Part shown: positions 53,740 through 64,000 of the stretch, piece by piece
Layout of the letters: each line of letters starts with the position of its first letter
Position numbering within the stretch: the first letter of the stretch is position 1
NCBI GenBank assembly: GCA_030522415.1
Contig: CM060114.1
Span: 23,169,304-23,233,303, forward strand
DNA length: 64,000 nucleotides
Direction: 5' to 3'
From: Channallabes apus
Taxonomy: Eukaryota > Chordata > Actinopteri > Siluriformes > Clariidae
Translations under genes and position numbers: made by a program
The notes under the pieces: generated by a model
Databases searched by the model: none
What the model saw: the letters and a program-made list of their open reading frames with translations, nothing else
What the model was told of the DNA's origin: nothing

Positions 53740-55215
53740 AGATATGCTTCGCCTTTTACTGCTCTTCAGATTTACGTCCACCGCATCAGCTAGTGGCGTA
53801 GGTCAGAGCAGCTTCTACATGTTTTGGATGAGAGATGCTATTGCCCTCTCCTATGAGGCGCGTGGGTTCACTTCGCCTCTGGGAATCAGGGCTCTTTCAA
53901 CCCTGGGGATTGCCTCATCTATTGCATTAGCAAGAGGAATTCCCCTGCAGCAAGTATATGCTAAGCAGGTAAACCCAGTCCACTGCCGAATTGTTTCAGT
54001 GCTGGAGTTTCCCTCCTCGGGTCTGTGCCCTAGTACTCTCAGGACGTACGTGACTGCATCCTCTCTCAACTATCTTCAGAAAGCTCCATAAGCCCAACAG
54101 TCACCCTATTGCTCTTGAAGCCTTCTGTCCTCCGCGCTTACAGCTTCGGAGCAGGAGAGACTTCACTTGCTGTGTCCAGCTTGTGCTCTTCAGATCTACG
54201 TCCACCGCATCAGCTAGTTGCGTAGGTCAGAGCAGTTTCTACATGTGCTGGATGAGACATGCTATTGCCCTCTCCTATGAGGCGCGTGGCCTCACTTCGC
54301 CTCTAGGAATCAGGGCTCTTTCAGCCAAAGGGATTGCCTCATCTATTGCACTAGCAAGAGGTATTCCCCTGCAGCAAGTGTCTACTAAGCAGGTAAACCC
54401 AGTCCACTGCCGAATTGTTTCAGTGCTGGAGTTTCCGTCCTCGGGGCTATGCCCTAGCACTTTCAGGACGTGCGTAACTGCATCCTCTCTCAACTATCTT
54501 CCAAAAGCTAACTATAAACCCAACAGGCACCCTATTGCTTTTGAAGCCTTCTGTCCTCCGCGCTTACAGCTTCGGAGCAGGAGAGACTTCACTTGCTGTG
54601 TCCAGCTTGTCCTCTTCAGATCTACGTCCACCGCATCAGCTAGTGGCGTAGGTCAGATGCTATTGCCCTCTCCTATGAGGCGCGTGGGCTCACTTCGCCT
54701 CTAGGAATCAGGGCTCATTCAACCAGGGGATCGCCTCAGCTATTGGATTAGCAAGAGGTATTCCCCTGCAACAAGTGTGTGCCAAGCAGGTAGACCCAGT
54801 CCACTGCCAAAATGTTTCAGTGCTGGAGCTTCTGCAGTAAAAGCTTGTCCTTGGGCTTGTGCCCTAGTACCCTCAGGATTTTTTTAGCTGCGTTGTTTGA
54901 AGCCTTCTGTCCTCCGCCTTTTACAGCTTCGGAGCAGGAGAAACTTCACTTACTATCCAGTATGTGCTCTTCAGATTCACGTCCACCGCATCAGTTAGTG
55001 GCGTAAGTCAGAGCGCCACTATACTGGGTGAGAGATGCATATTGCCCTCTCCTATGAGGCGCGTGGGTTCACTTCGCCTCTGGGAAGCAGGGCTCACCCA
55101 ACCAGGGTGATCATCCCAGTCTCACCAGCAGGAGGTATCCCCTGCAGTAATTGTGTGGCGTGAAGGGTTGGTTCCTCCCCGCACACATTTCTTACATTTA
55201 TAAATCTGGATGTTC
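53740..55215 (+). pseudogene. DIRS tyrosine recombinase, copy 2, tandemly multiplied and inactive
   Basis: A module around WMRDAIALSYEARGFTSPLG then IRALSTLGIASSIALARGIP occurs four times, starting near 53761, 54185, 54611 and 54966. The HxxR motif of copy 1 (AHSTRG) reads ALSTLG in the first module and ALSAKG in the second. The final catalytic region (after 55150) reads SSPHTF..FINLDVHATPGS, with Ile in place of the nucleophilic Tyr. Confidence 0.85.
53761..55160 (+). repeat. Tandem array of a 425 bp recombinase segment, four copies
   Basis: Unit starts (GCTCTTCAGAT..ACGTCCACCG) are at 53761, 54185, 54611 and 54966; spacing 424, 426 and 355. Copies 3 and 4 have internal deletions. Confidence 0.92.
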
Positions 55216-55349
55216 ATGCTACTCCGGGCTCACTGCCCCCGAGTTAGCTGCCCAGGCATAGCTCTGAGACCTTCTTGGCTTTGTGCGCACACGCTACACA
55301 ACCTTGGGGTCCAGACACCTGTAGTGCAGCGCCGTTGGTATTCTCGTTC

Positions 55350-55717
55350 CCATAGCGTTTTCACGCAGCATCGAGTGTAGCCTTGCTAGGGAACGTCTCG
55401 GGTTACATTTCTGTAACCCTGTTCCCTGAAAGGCGGGAACGAGATGCTGCGTCGCAATGCCGCACTACCACGTGACTGGACGGCTGTTCAGACAAATTAA
55501 TCTGAGGTCGTTGCCGGCTCACCTGTTTTTATAACCTCCACCTACATCTAATCAGATGACGTCACCTGTCGAGGTTATATATAGCCAAAAACTTTGGCAT
55601 GTTTTCACAGCATGCTTCAACGACCGGCAACGCGACAAACTGGTTCCCATAGCGTTTTCACGCAGCATCTCGTTCCCGCCTTTCAATGAACAGGGTTACA
55701 GAAATGTAACCCGAGAC
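55350..55717 (+). repeat. DIRS copy 2 internal complementary region and right terminal repeat
   Basis: CATCGAGTGTAGCCTTGCTA then GGGAACGTCTCGGGTTAC joins left-end and right-end sequence; the right repeat ends AATGTAACCCGAGAC at 55717. Confidence 0.85.
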
Positions 55718-56394
55718 GTTTTGCTACAGTCTGCACCTTCCAGTTAATTTGTATGCTTCTCCACCAGCTCCGCACCACCCAGCCTGCAGAAAATGCGCGT
55801 GCACTTTGCGTGCTCGTACCCGGCTCGTAACGAGCGAGCATTGGTTAATGGCAGGCATGTGAATGATGCAAGCCAGATCCTTTAATTTAGCAAAATTGAG
55901 ATTAATAGTTACATTTTATTGTTGAGGGGCAAAGACAGGGCTCCATACGCACATACACAGAAAAAAGGGCACTTGAGGCATCCTGGAGGAAAGGGGCTCA
56001 AGCACCCGCCGCCCTCCCCCCTCTGCACGTGCCTGTATATGGGTGTGTGTGTGTGTGTGTACAGTATATACAACGTGAAAGCGCGCTCAGTTACAGCTCA
56101 GTCCCTCTTCTCACCTTTGATAGGTGTGAAGTTATCAAACCGGTTTCGGATGGGGCAATTGGCACAATTGAGGGGCTTAAAACTATTTAACAAGACCCAG
56201 ACATCTCTGCCTAAAATCTTAGCTGGATGGTCTAATTCTCAAAACCGTTCAACCTAAAGAAAGACTTAACACACTATAACTAGAATATTTACAAAACTGA
56301 AAGATTGTCTTATGAATAATAAAAAACAACAACTCATAACTCAAAAAGATCATATGTTTTTATATATATTTTTAGATCATAAATAGACATGAAT

Positions 56395-56398
<4 letters not shown>

Positions 56399-56457
<59 letters not shown>

Positions 56458-56459
56458 GC
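56399..56459. repeat. (TA)n microsatellite
   Basis: About 28 TA units with one GTATA interruption. Confidence 0.95.
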
Positions 56460-56544
56460 TGGACACAAACAGCAAAAAACATGATGAAAAGCAATAAAGT
56501 GCTTAGGGCTTTTCATCATGTTTTTTGCTGTTTGTGTCCAGCAT
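56456..56544. repeat. Perfect 37 bp inverted repeat
   Basis: Arms 56456-56492 and 56508-56544 are exact reverse complements (ATGCTGGACACAAACAGC at the left border) with a 15 base loop. Confidence 0.95.
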
Positions 56545-56607
56545 TGAATAATTATTTCATCCATTATTTGACCACGGCTGGGAATAAGAGCTGGAATGTG
56601 ATTGTGA

Positions 56608-56711
<104 letters not shown>

Positions 56712-58363
56712 TGTTTTGCAGGCGAAAAACATTTTAGGCAGAGACGTCTACTCGGCCTTGTTAATTGTTTTTAAAACCCCCAATTCTATGAATTCCCCCA
56801 TCAGCGAAACCTATCATGAATGAAAGGTGAGAAGAGGCATTACAGTGGGGGTTCTGTGGGTCTCTAAACTCAGAAGGCTACGTGTCAGCCGATAACTGCT
56901 CCTTTGATCTTCTGGTTACAGCGGGGCGCCGACTGCTGATGAGCGTATAGTAGCCTGTACAAACCAAGCTCTTCCCCAAAAAATAATGTGGATGTCTGCA
57001 ACAATCACTAACCATTAAAATTTTTTTTTTTTGTAATTAAACACGAATATATAAAATTATATTTTCTTTACACATAATATTTTCATTATATATACACGGG
57101 CATCGCTAGGCCATTTTTAGGGGGGCTTTAGCCCATCGTCCCCTTTATATTTATTTAAAGTATTTTTCATATTTTTTATGTCTGCCAGTTTCCAACAAAA
57201 AGCAGCAGTATTGTCAAAGAATTAACAGATAAATATTTAATATTATTTAAATAGCACCCACACAGTTTATTCCATTGTCCAGCCTCATGTGTGTGTTGTT
57301 TACATTGCTAATCAATGTAAGTTTAAAGTTATATGCTGTTTTCTGGTTACATTTTTCTGATTGTACCTGTACATAGAAAAAAGTTTATACGGTAAGCACA
57401 CATATATTCATATACGTGCTTAATTAAATTCTTAAATCATCATGTTCACCCATGCACTGAAAAAAAGAACTTGTAAGATTTACTTGATAAAATCCTCTTA
57501 ACATCTATTTGCACACATAGATTTTAAGTAAATTTTATTGCTCCAATATTAAGTAAAACTCACCTGCAATTGTCAGGTAAAGTCTACTTAATAATTAAAT
57601 TAACAATCAAAGAAATCAAGTAAAAAAGTTACATAATTATATTTAATGCACAAATTAGATTTATTTAAAATAATCAAGTAAAGTTAATTAATTCCCAGAT
57701 AGCACACACACGTTGCAGAGATAATGCTCCCTAATGCATGTTACAATGACCAAATATGATAATAAATAAATAAACCACACTCTCAGCTAATAATAAAACA
57801 CATTTGTTTATTTTTATAAAAAATACATTTAATAACAAATAAGCAAACATTTGATGAATTTATACGAAAATGAGATAACAGTAACTTACAAATGAGGTCT
57901 CAATTTGAAAAGGTGTACAAAACATAAAACACCATAAATAAGTATTAATCATAGAAACAAAATTAAACACCAACAGAAATGTTTTGTACTTTATAACTGT
58001 ACGTTATGATTTTTAAATATGACCGTTAGATACGTTGGTCAGGAAATTCCTGAAGTCAGATGCAGACATACTTTCAGTCACAAACTGCTGTGAAAAAATA
58101 CAGAGATAGATATTCAATTAAAATTCATGATACTTAATTTAGCAAATGAACAATATTTATACTTTGTTCCTCTCGCTTCACAACTCATGAGAACAGACCG
58201 AAACCAGAACTGAACCGGAGATAAAGTGAGAAGCAAGAATCATGTGTGGAAAAATTAAACATGCAAGGTCACAGGATGACTCTACTTCTTTTTCTTGTCT
58301 GCAATGCGATTTAGACAAATTAGAGCTGCTGTCAATACTGTATGAACACATGAACAGGTTCAA

Positions 58364-60475
58364 TTCAATTCCATTCAATTCAATTTTATTTATATAGCGC
58401 TTTTAACAATGGTCATTGTCACAAAGCAGCTTCACAAAAATGAAAGAAAATGTACAAAAAAACGGAAATGTTTTTTTTTTGGTGATCTAGTGAGAACCCT
58501 GGCAGCTGCATTTTGGACTAACTGAAGCTTGTTTATTGAGGATGCAGGACAACCACCTAGTAATGCATTACAATAGTCCAGTCTGGAGGTCATGAATGCA
58601 TGAACTAGCTTTTCTGCATCAGATATGGATAAGATGTTCCTAAGTTTGGCAATATTTCTAAGATGGAAAAAGGCTGTTTTTGTAATATTTGAAATGTGAT
58701 TTTCAAAAGACAAGTTACTGTCTAATATTATGCCCAGGTCTTTTACTGCTGAGCTGGTAGTAACAGTACATCCTTCTAAGCGCAGGATGAATTGTGCAAG
58801 CTGTTGTGTGCTGGTTTTTGGGCCAATAAGTAATATCTCTGTCTTATCTGAATTTAATAAAAGAAAGTTATTGGTCATCCAATCTTTTATGTCCTGGACA
58901 CACTCAATTAATCTAGACATCTTAGGTATTTCGTCTGGTTTTGTTGAGATATATAATTGGGTATCATCAGCATAACAATGGAAACTAATCCCATGTCTTC
59001 TAATGATGTTACCCAAGGGAAGCATGTATATTGAGAACAGCAGAGGTCCTAAAACTGACCGTTGTGGGACCCCATATTTCACTGGCATTACACCAGATGG
59101 TTCTCCATTTAGATCTACAAAATGGTATCGATCAGACAGGTATGATCTAAACCATTTTAATACCTGTCCCTGAATACCTATATAATTTTGTAAGCGATCT
59201 ATGAGAATATTATGATCTACAGTGTCGAATGCAGCACTAAGATCGAGCAGGACTAGCAATGAGATGCAGCCTTGGTCTGAAGCTAAAAACAAGTCGTTTG
59301 TAATCTTAACTAGTGCAGTTTCTGTGCTATGATGGGGCCTGAAACCTGACTGAAATTCTTCAAGGATGTTGTTATCGTGCTCTACTTTTTCTAGTATTTT
59401 TGATATGAACAGAAGGTTTGAAATCGGTCTGTAATTTGTTATTTCATTCGCATCCAAATTAGATTTTTTAAGAAGGGGCTTAATAACTGCTAACTTGAAA
59501 GGTTTAGGGACATGACCTAGATATGATGAAGAATTAATAATGTTTAGAAGTGGCTCTCCAACCGTAAGCATCACTTCTTTTAAAAATCTGGTTGGGATTG
59601 GGTCTAACATGCACGTTGTTGAATTAGCCGAGGTGATAAGTTTATACAGCTCTTCCTGTTCTATACCTGTAAAGCACTGAAAATCTAAATGTGAAGCTAT
59701 AGGCTGAACTGGATCGTGAGATACTATTAGAGGTTGAACCTCCGTTAGTTTCTTCCTGATATTATTGATTTTTTTTGTCTAATGTACTGGTAAAAATAGT
59801 GCTCATGCTGCTAGTCACTTCATCTAGATCATCTGCATTTAGGGGTCTAATAAGAAATTGGGACAGATCGGGCAGATTACTTGTGAATCTGTCTTTAGTT
59901 GTGGGATTCATATTTCTAACGGATTGATAACGCGGGGGGACACAGCTAATCTGTTCTACTGGTAGAGTATATATCAGGAGGGAGTGATCTGTGATATCAT
60001 CACTTTGAGGTATGATCTCTATATTAGAGACATCTATACCATGGGATATAATTAAATCTATCGTATGATTTAAAGCGGTGAGTTGCTGCAATTATATTTT
60101 GTTTAACCCCAAAGGAATTTAGTAAATCCATAAATGTGAGTGCTAAAGCGTCATTAGCATCATCTACATGAATGTTAAAGTCTCCTACTATCAACACTTT
60201 GTCAGAGTTAACCACTAGGTCTTATACCAGATGTCCAAATTCTTTAAGAAAATCGACATATGGCCCAGGGGGTCTGTACACGGTGGCCAGGGTACAATAT
60301 AGCAAGGGTTTATTACGTATTTCATTGAGTGCAACATTAATGATAAGCACTTCAAATGAATTAAACCTGGGCCTTATTTTCTGAGTAACAGTGAGTACAT
60401 CATTGTAGATAGTGGCGACACCACCACCGCGACCAATTAGACGGGGCTCGTGCTTATAGAAATATCCTGACGTTC
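58364..60475 (-). mobile_element. L2-clade LINE (copy L2-D), inverted, internally deleted
   Basis: The TTGAA tail is at 58364-58390 on the minus strand, with AGCGC-type end sequence. A deletion near 58485 joins the region after RT to the 3' tail. The 5' end lies in the endonuclease. Protein is close to L2-C. Confidence 0.9.
58432..60475 (-). pseudogene. L2-D ORF2: partial endonuclease and RT
   Basis: Endonuclease pieces: GRGGGVATIYNDV, a Val-Tyr-Arg-Pro-Pro-Gly block, KVLIVGDFNIHVDD and SDDITDHSLLIYTL. RT (58432-59610): [75 protein letters not shown] and [13 protein letters not shown] with YADD intact, then [17 protein letters not shown]. The frame passes the deletion into [11 protein letters not shown], which is tail sequence. 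Confidence 0.88.
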
Positions 60476-61101
60476 TTTACACTTTATCCTGGTTCTTTAC
60501 AGTTGAAATTTAACTTGTAACTTATTAATAAAATTCGGATTCAGAAAAAAACGTTTATTGCTAGTGCACTTTTACCATTTAATGCTTTAACACACACGAC
60601 TCAGGTTGTTAAGAAATGGCATCTCACTGGCGATTCTTTCTCTGAACACGCCGTTTTCACAAGAAACACACATCTCGGTTTATTAATCCACGCGCTCGGT
60701 TCGTTATTATTTAATTAATTATTTTATTTACTACAGGACCCCTGGGGGGCTCCGTAGGTTCAGGTTTTTACAGGAAAAGCAAGAATCACATCCAAAACAG
60801 AAAGGTAAACTTACCTCGAACACGACAAACTCCAGCTCCAACCACGCCGTGTAGTACCTCCGTGATGATCCACAACTGACTGATCCACAGCGCGGGGAAA
60901 GCGTCTCCAAACGCGCATGCGCGGTTCAAATTGGACACATTTTCGGCTTCAGTAGACACACAATACTTCAGACTGAAACAAGACTGCCCCCTACAGGTAA
61001 TGAAGGGCATTTTCACAGCTTCCCGCATGCAGCCGCGCAAAGCCGTGGCAAGTCACGGGATCCCTTTTCTCGAACCGTGCGTTTTTTATTGGCGACATCT
61101 A
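60476..61101. other. Right-hand unique part of the 12 kb insertion
   Basis: No gene. It is moderately CpG-rich from 60600 and closes with TTGGCGACATCTA, the inverted end. Confidence 0.5.
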
Positions 61102-61103
61102 TA

Positions 61104-62596
61104 GATCCTATACCGACACATTTTCTTAAACAGATAGTACCAGTTATACTGTAACAGAACCCCTGTTGAGAATAATTAATTCCTCACTCAGCATTGGGTA
61201 TGTTCCAAAATATTTTAAATTAGCAGTCATTAAACTGATTATTAAGCTGACCTCGACCCCAGTCAGTTGTCCAATTACAGGCCAATATCAAGCCTCCCCC
61301 TTATCTCTAAGATTCTTGAAAAGATAGTAGCGGAGCAGCTATGCTCATATCTACATAGAAATAGCATACATGAACTGTATCAGTCAGGATTTAGGCCTAA
61401 TCACAGCACAGAAACAGCACTCGTTAAAGTAGTAAATGACCTCCTATTGGCTTCTGATCAGGGTTGTGTAACTATGCTTGTATTACTCGACCTCAGTGCA
61501 GCGTTTGACACCATTGATCATGCTATTCTTCTTCGCAGATTATCAAATGTAGTAGGAATTATGGGTGCAGCCCTCTCCTGGCTCAGATCCTATTTCACCG
61601 ATCGTTATCAGTATGTAGACTTAAATGGTGACTATTCTGCATGCTCTCTAGTGGAGTTTGGTGTTCCACAAGGTTCAGTTTTAGGCCGACTGCTTTTTTT
61701 CCCCTTTACATGCTTCTTCCTCTGGGCAACATAATCCGTAAACATGGTATTAGTTTTCATTGTTATGCTGACAACACACAGTTATATGTCTCATCAAAAT
61801 CATATGAGAAAATCCAGCTCACTAAAGTTGAGCAATGTGTGCAGGAAATAAGAGATTGGATGCTAATTAACTTCCTACTGCTTAATCCTGATAAGAAGTT
61901 TTAGTCATAGGACCGCATTCAGCTAGAAGTAAGATTTTAGATCACACTGTATGGCTTTTCTGTTCTATCAAGTGCAACAGTAAAAGACCTCGGCATGATT
62001 ATAGATTCCAGCCTTTCATTTGAAGCTCATGTAGATAATATCACCAGGATATAGCATTCTTTCACCTCAGAAATATTGACAAGATAAGAAATATACTGTC
62101 GCTAAACGTTGCAGAAAAACTAGTTCATGCTTTTATCACTTCTAGGTTGGACTCTTGTAATGCCTTACTGTCTGGTTGTTCTGTTAGTTGCATAAACAAG
62201 CTTCAGCTAGTCCAGAATGCAGCAGCGAGAGTCCTCTCTAGAAACAGAAGATATGAGCACATCACCCCTATCCTATCTTCACTACATTGGCTCCCTGTGA
62301 AATTTCGCATTGTTTTTAAAATACTACTCTTGACATATAAAGCATTAAATGGTCTCGCGCCGCAGTATCTGAGCAAACTGCTAGTGTCTTACCATCCATC
62401 ACGCCTACTTCGGTCAAAGAATGCAGGCTGCTTGTCAGTACCGCCTATTACGAAAACTACAGCTGGGGGCAGAGCTTTTTCTCACAAAGCCCCAAAATTA
62501 TGGAATAGTCTTCCAAATAGTGTTCGGGACTCAGACATAGTCTCAGTGTTTAAGTCTAGGCTAAAAACCTATTTATTTAGCCAAGCATTTTTATAA
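61104..62596 (+). pseudogene. L2-B RT and C-terminus after the 12 kb insertion
   Basis: [59 protein letters not shown], then after a frame shift FHCYADNTQLYVS, where the second Asp of YADD is Asn (61773-61775). Further shifts follow; the C-terminus reads [20 protein letters not shown] and [15 protein letters not shown]. Confidence 0.9.
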
Positions 62597-63706
62597 ATAG
62601 ATTTGCCATAGGTAAAGGAGCAGATCTGGGGGACTCTTGGACGTAGAGTATTATGGTGAACTGGTATGTTTAGATGCTGTCTTCCTCACTCTCATTTGAT
62701 CACTCAGGTTTGTTAACGGTGAGGTGATTGTTTGCTTTACATCTCAGGGAGCCCTCATGTTTGTGTTTTCTTCTGGCTCTCCCTTTTAGTTATGCTGTCA
62801 TAGTTAGTCCTGCCGGAGTCCCTGCTTGCATTCTACAGTAAATATACATTCACATTGTACACTGTGACTGTGACCATACCTAATTGCCATCTGTCCTCTT
62901 CTTCTCTTCCTCCCCCTCTTTCTCTTCCCTCTTTCCCCCTGTCTCCCCCTTTTACTCTTTCTCTCTCTCTGTCGAGCTACACATGTCGTTCCTGAGCTGC
63001 CAGTGATCCAGACTCCCTCTGCCCTCCGGACCTGTCTGACCCATCCTGGTGCCTGGCTTCTGCTTGGAGATTTCGTCACATGGATGCCCCGTGTGTTTAG
63101 TGCCCGGCTTCTGCTTGGAGATTTCTTCACATGGATGCCCCGTGTGTCTGGTGCCCGGCTTCTGCTTGGAGATTTCGTCACATGGATGCCCTGTGTGTCT
63201 CTTTGGTATGCGTCTGGTGCCTGGGGATGATTCTATCTACCTAGACGGTGGTTCTTGTCTCGACTGGTGTTGGCAACTGTTTCCCTGGGGACTTGACAGT
63301 CCGATAGTTCAGGACTGGAATTTCCTACAAGTCTACCTGAGTCTCCAATAAGTACATGGACTCCATATTAACATCAACTAACATCAACTGTTATAGCTGA
63401 CCTGCCTGCAAACTAACACACAGTATAAATGCAGATAATTTTATGCAGATAATTTTTCACCCAAATGAGGATGGGTTCCCTGTTGAGTCTGGTTCCTCTC
63501 AAGGTTTCTTCCTATCACCATCTCAGGGAGTTTTTCCTTGCCACTGTCGCCCTCAGTTTGCTCACCAGCGACAAACTGACCATTTTGATTCATACGCATT
63601 CACATTCCATACAAACTTAAATAATTCTTTTGATTGTGTAAAGCTGCTTTGAGGCAATGTCAATTGCTAAAAGCGTTATACAAATAAAATTGAATTGAAT
63701 TGAATT
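62597..63706 (+). other. L2-B 3' UTR and tail with a triplicated segment
   Basis: It parallels L2-A 8442-9457, ending in AATTGAATTGAATTGAATT. A 51 bp unit is present three times at 63049-63201. Confidence 0.88.
63049..63201 (+). repeat. Three tandem copies of a 51 bp unit in the L2-B 3' UTR
   Basis: Units start at 63049, 63100 and 63151 and hold GGCTTCTGCTTGGAGATTTC and ACATGGATGCCC. L2-A has a single copy (about 8900-8950). Confidence 0.93.
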
Positions 63707-64000
63707 TATGTTAACTGACAATACAGTAGTAAATTAGCCCAAGTTAGCCTAAGCATTTGGTTACACATCTACTTTTTGTTACTTGCATTGTTGTAGGTGT
63801 CCAGCATATTTAAAAGTTTTTCATGTCCGAATTATACAATGTTGTTTACAAATGTATGTATTAAAGCGGTTTTACAGGAAGCTGTAAGGAGCCCCCATAA
63901 TTCAGAAAACAACTCACATAAATACGATCCACAAACTGGGTTTGAATGTTGTTTCTTTACATGCTATGTATGGGGTTTTACATAATCATTTTAAATGTAA
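63707..64000. other. Right-edge flank, nothing recognised
   Basis: AT-rich sequence beyond the L2-B tail with no ORF of note. Confidence 0.4.

Larger units (their letters stand above)
51065..55717 (+). mobile_element. DIRS-type retrotransposon, copy 2
   Basis: Inverted terminal repeats at 51065-51270 and about 55490-55717 share CGTGAAAACGCTATGGGAAC and GGTTATAAAAACAGGTGAGC. The internal complementary region is at about 55350-55450. RT, RNase H and recombinase lie in order on the plus strand. The Gag region (51300-52300) is largely replaced by other sequence with a (TA)n tract. No target duplication. Confidence 0.9.
50374..56035. mobile_element. hAT-like element ends enclosing DIRS copy 2
   Basis: Left end CAGGGCCGTGCAGAG and right end, reversed, CAGGCACGTGCAGAG match at 13 of 15 bases, followed on both sides by similar G-rich text (GGGCGGGTGCT). 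Flanks AATATGTG and TATATGGG match at 6 of 8. No transposase is seen in the remaining 1 kb, so this is a non-autonomous hAT-like copy. Confidence 0.6.

Noticed and set aside
53761..55160. CRISPR-like or satellite array
   Set aside because: The repeated unit is coding sequence of the DIRS recombinase, in a vertebrate context, with no spacer pattern.
57455..57720. Named non-autonomous DNA transposon
   Set aside because: The style is familiar from fish genomes but I could not find both ends or a duplication, so it is only mentioned in the surrounding entry.

Overview
This window reads as a repeat-dominated piece of vertebrate genome, most likely a teleost fish. The reasons are the repertoire of elements: L2-clade LINEs with TTGAA-type 3' tails, V-SINE and DANA-like tRNA-derived SINEs, DIRS elements with a tyrosine recombinase, a chromodomain-carrying sushi-type Ty3/Gypsy, BEL/Pao, hAT, Harbinger and Tc1/mariner elements, together with long (CA)n and (TA)n microsatellites. 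An ostariophysan such as a catfish or characin is a guess. I recognise no intact host protein-coding gene. Family names are assigned from motifs and remembered sequence, not from a search.

Layout. 1-1451: minus-strand 5' LTR and gag of a BEL/Pao-type element that leaves the window on the left. 2036-2215: a Tc1/mariner-like terminal repeat. 2397-11137: a full-span sushi-type Gypsy (383 and 386 bp LTRs, GAGGT target duplication) interrupted by an almost intact L2 LINE (L2-A, 5228-9457, AGATC duplication). 11208-12800: an RTE element strongly resembling BovB. 15391-17380: a second RTE-type LINE on the minus strand. 17560-21800: decayed Tc1/mariner, SINE and L2 remnants. 21775-25680: a minus-strand BEL/Pao element with a SINE inside it. 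25690-27200: a DIRS end fragment and a Gypsy gag. 27330-33402: a Tc1-type transposon holding two later insertions, a DIRS element and a Harbinger element. 33530-42340: scattered SINEs, transposon scraps, microsatellites and a possible solo LTR.

43450-63706 is the most layered part. A plus-strand L2 (L2-B) carries an inverted L2 3' fragment (L2-C), itself hit by a hAT transposon; a SINE; and, at a TA dinucleotide, a 12 kb insertion with 11 bp inverted ends (49118-61101). That insertion contains a hAT-like element, which contains a second DIRS element with a tandemly multiplied recombinase segment, plus another inverted L2 (L2-D). L2-B resumes after the 12 kb insertion at the next base.

The genes do not form a pathway. 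Each set belongs to one element: Gag and Pol of LTR elements, endonuclease plus reverse transcriptase of LINEs, recombinase of DIRS, transposase plus Myb-like partner of Harbinger. Nearly all are damaged, often at catalytic residues. Target duplications and the exact rejoining of interrupted elements give a relative order of insertion. The least described object is the 12 kb TA-flanked insertion.
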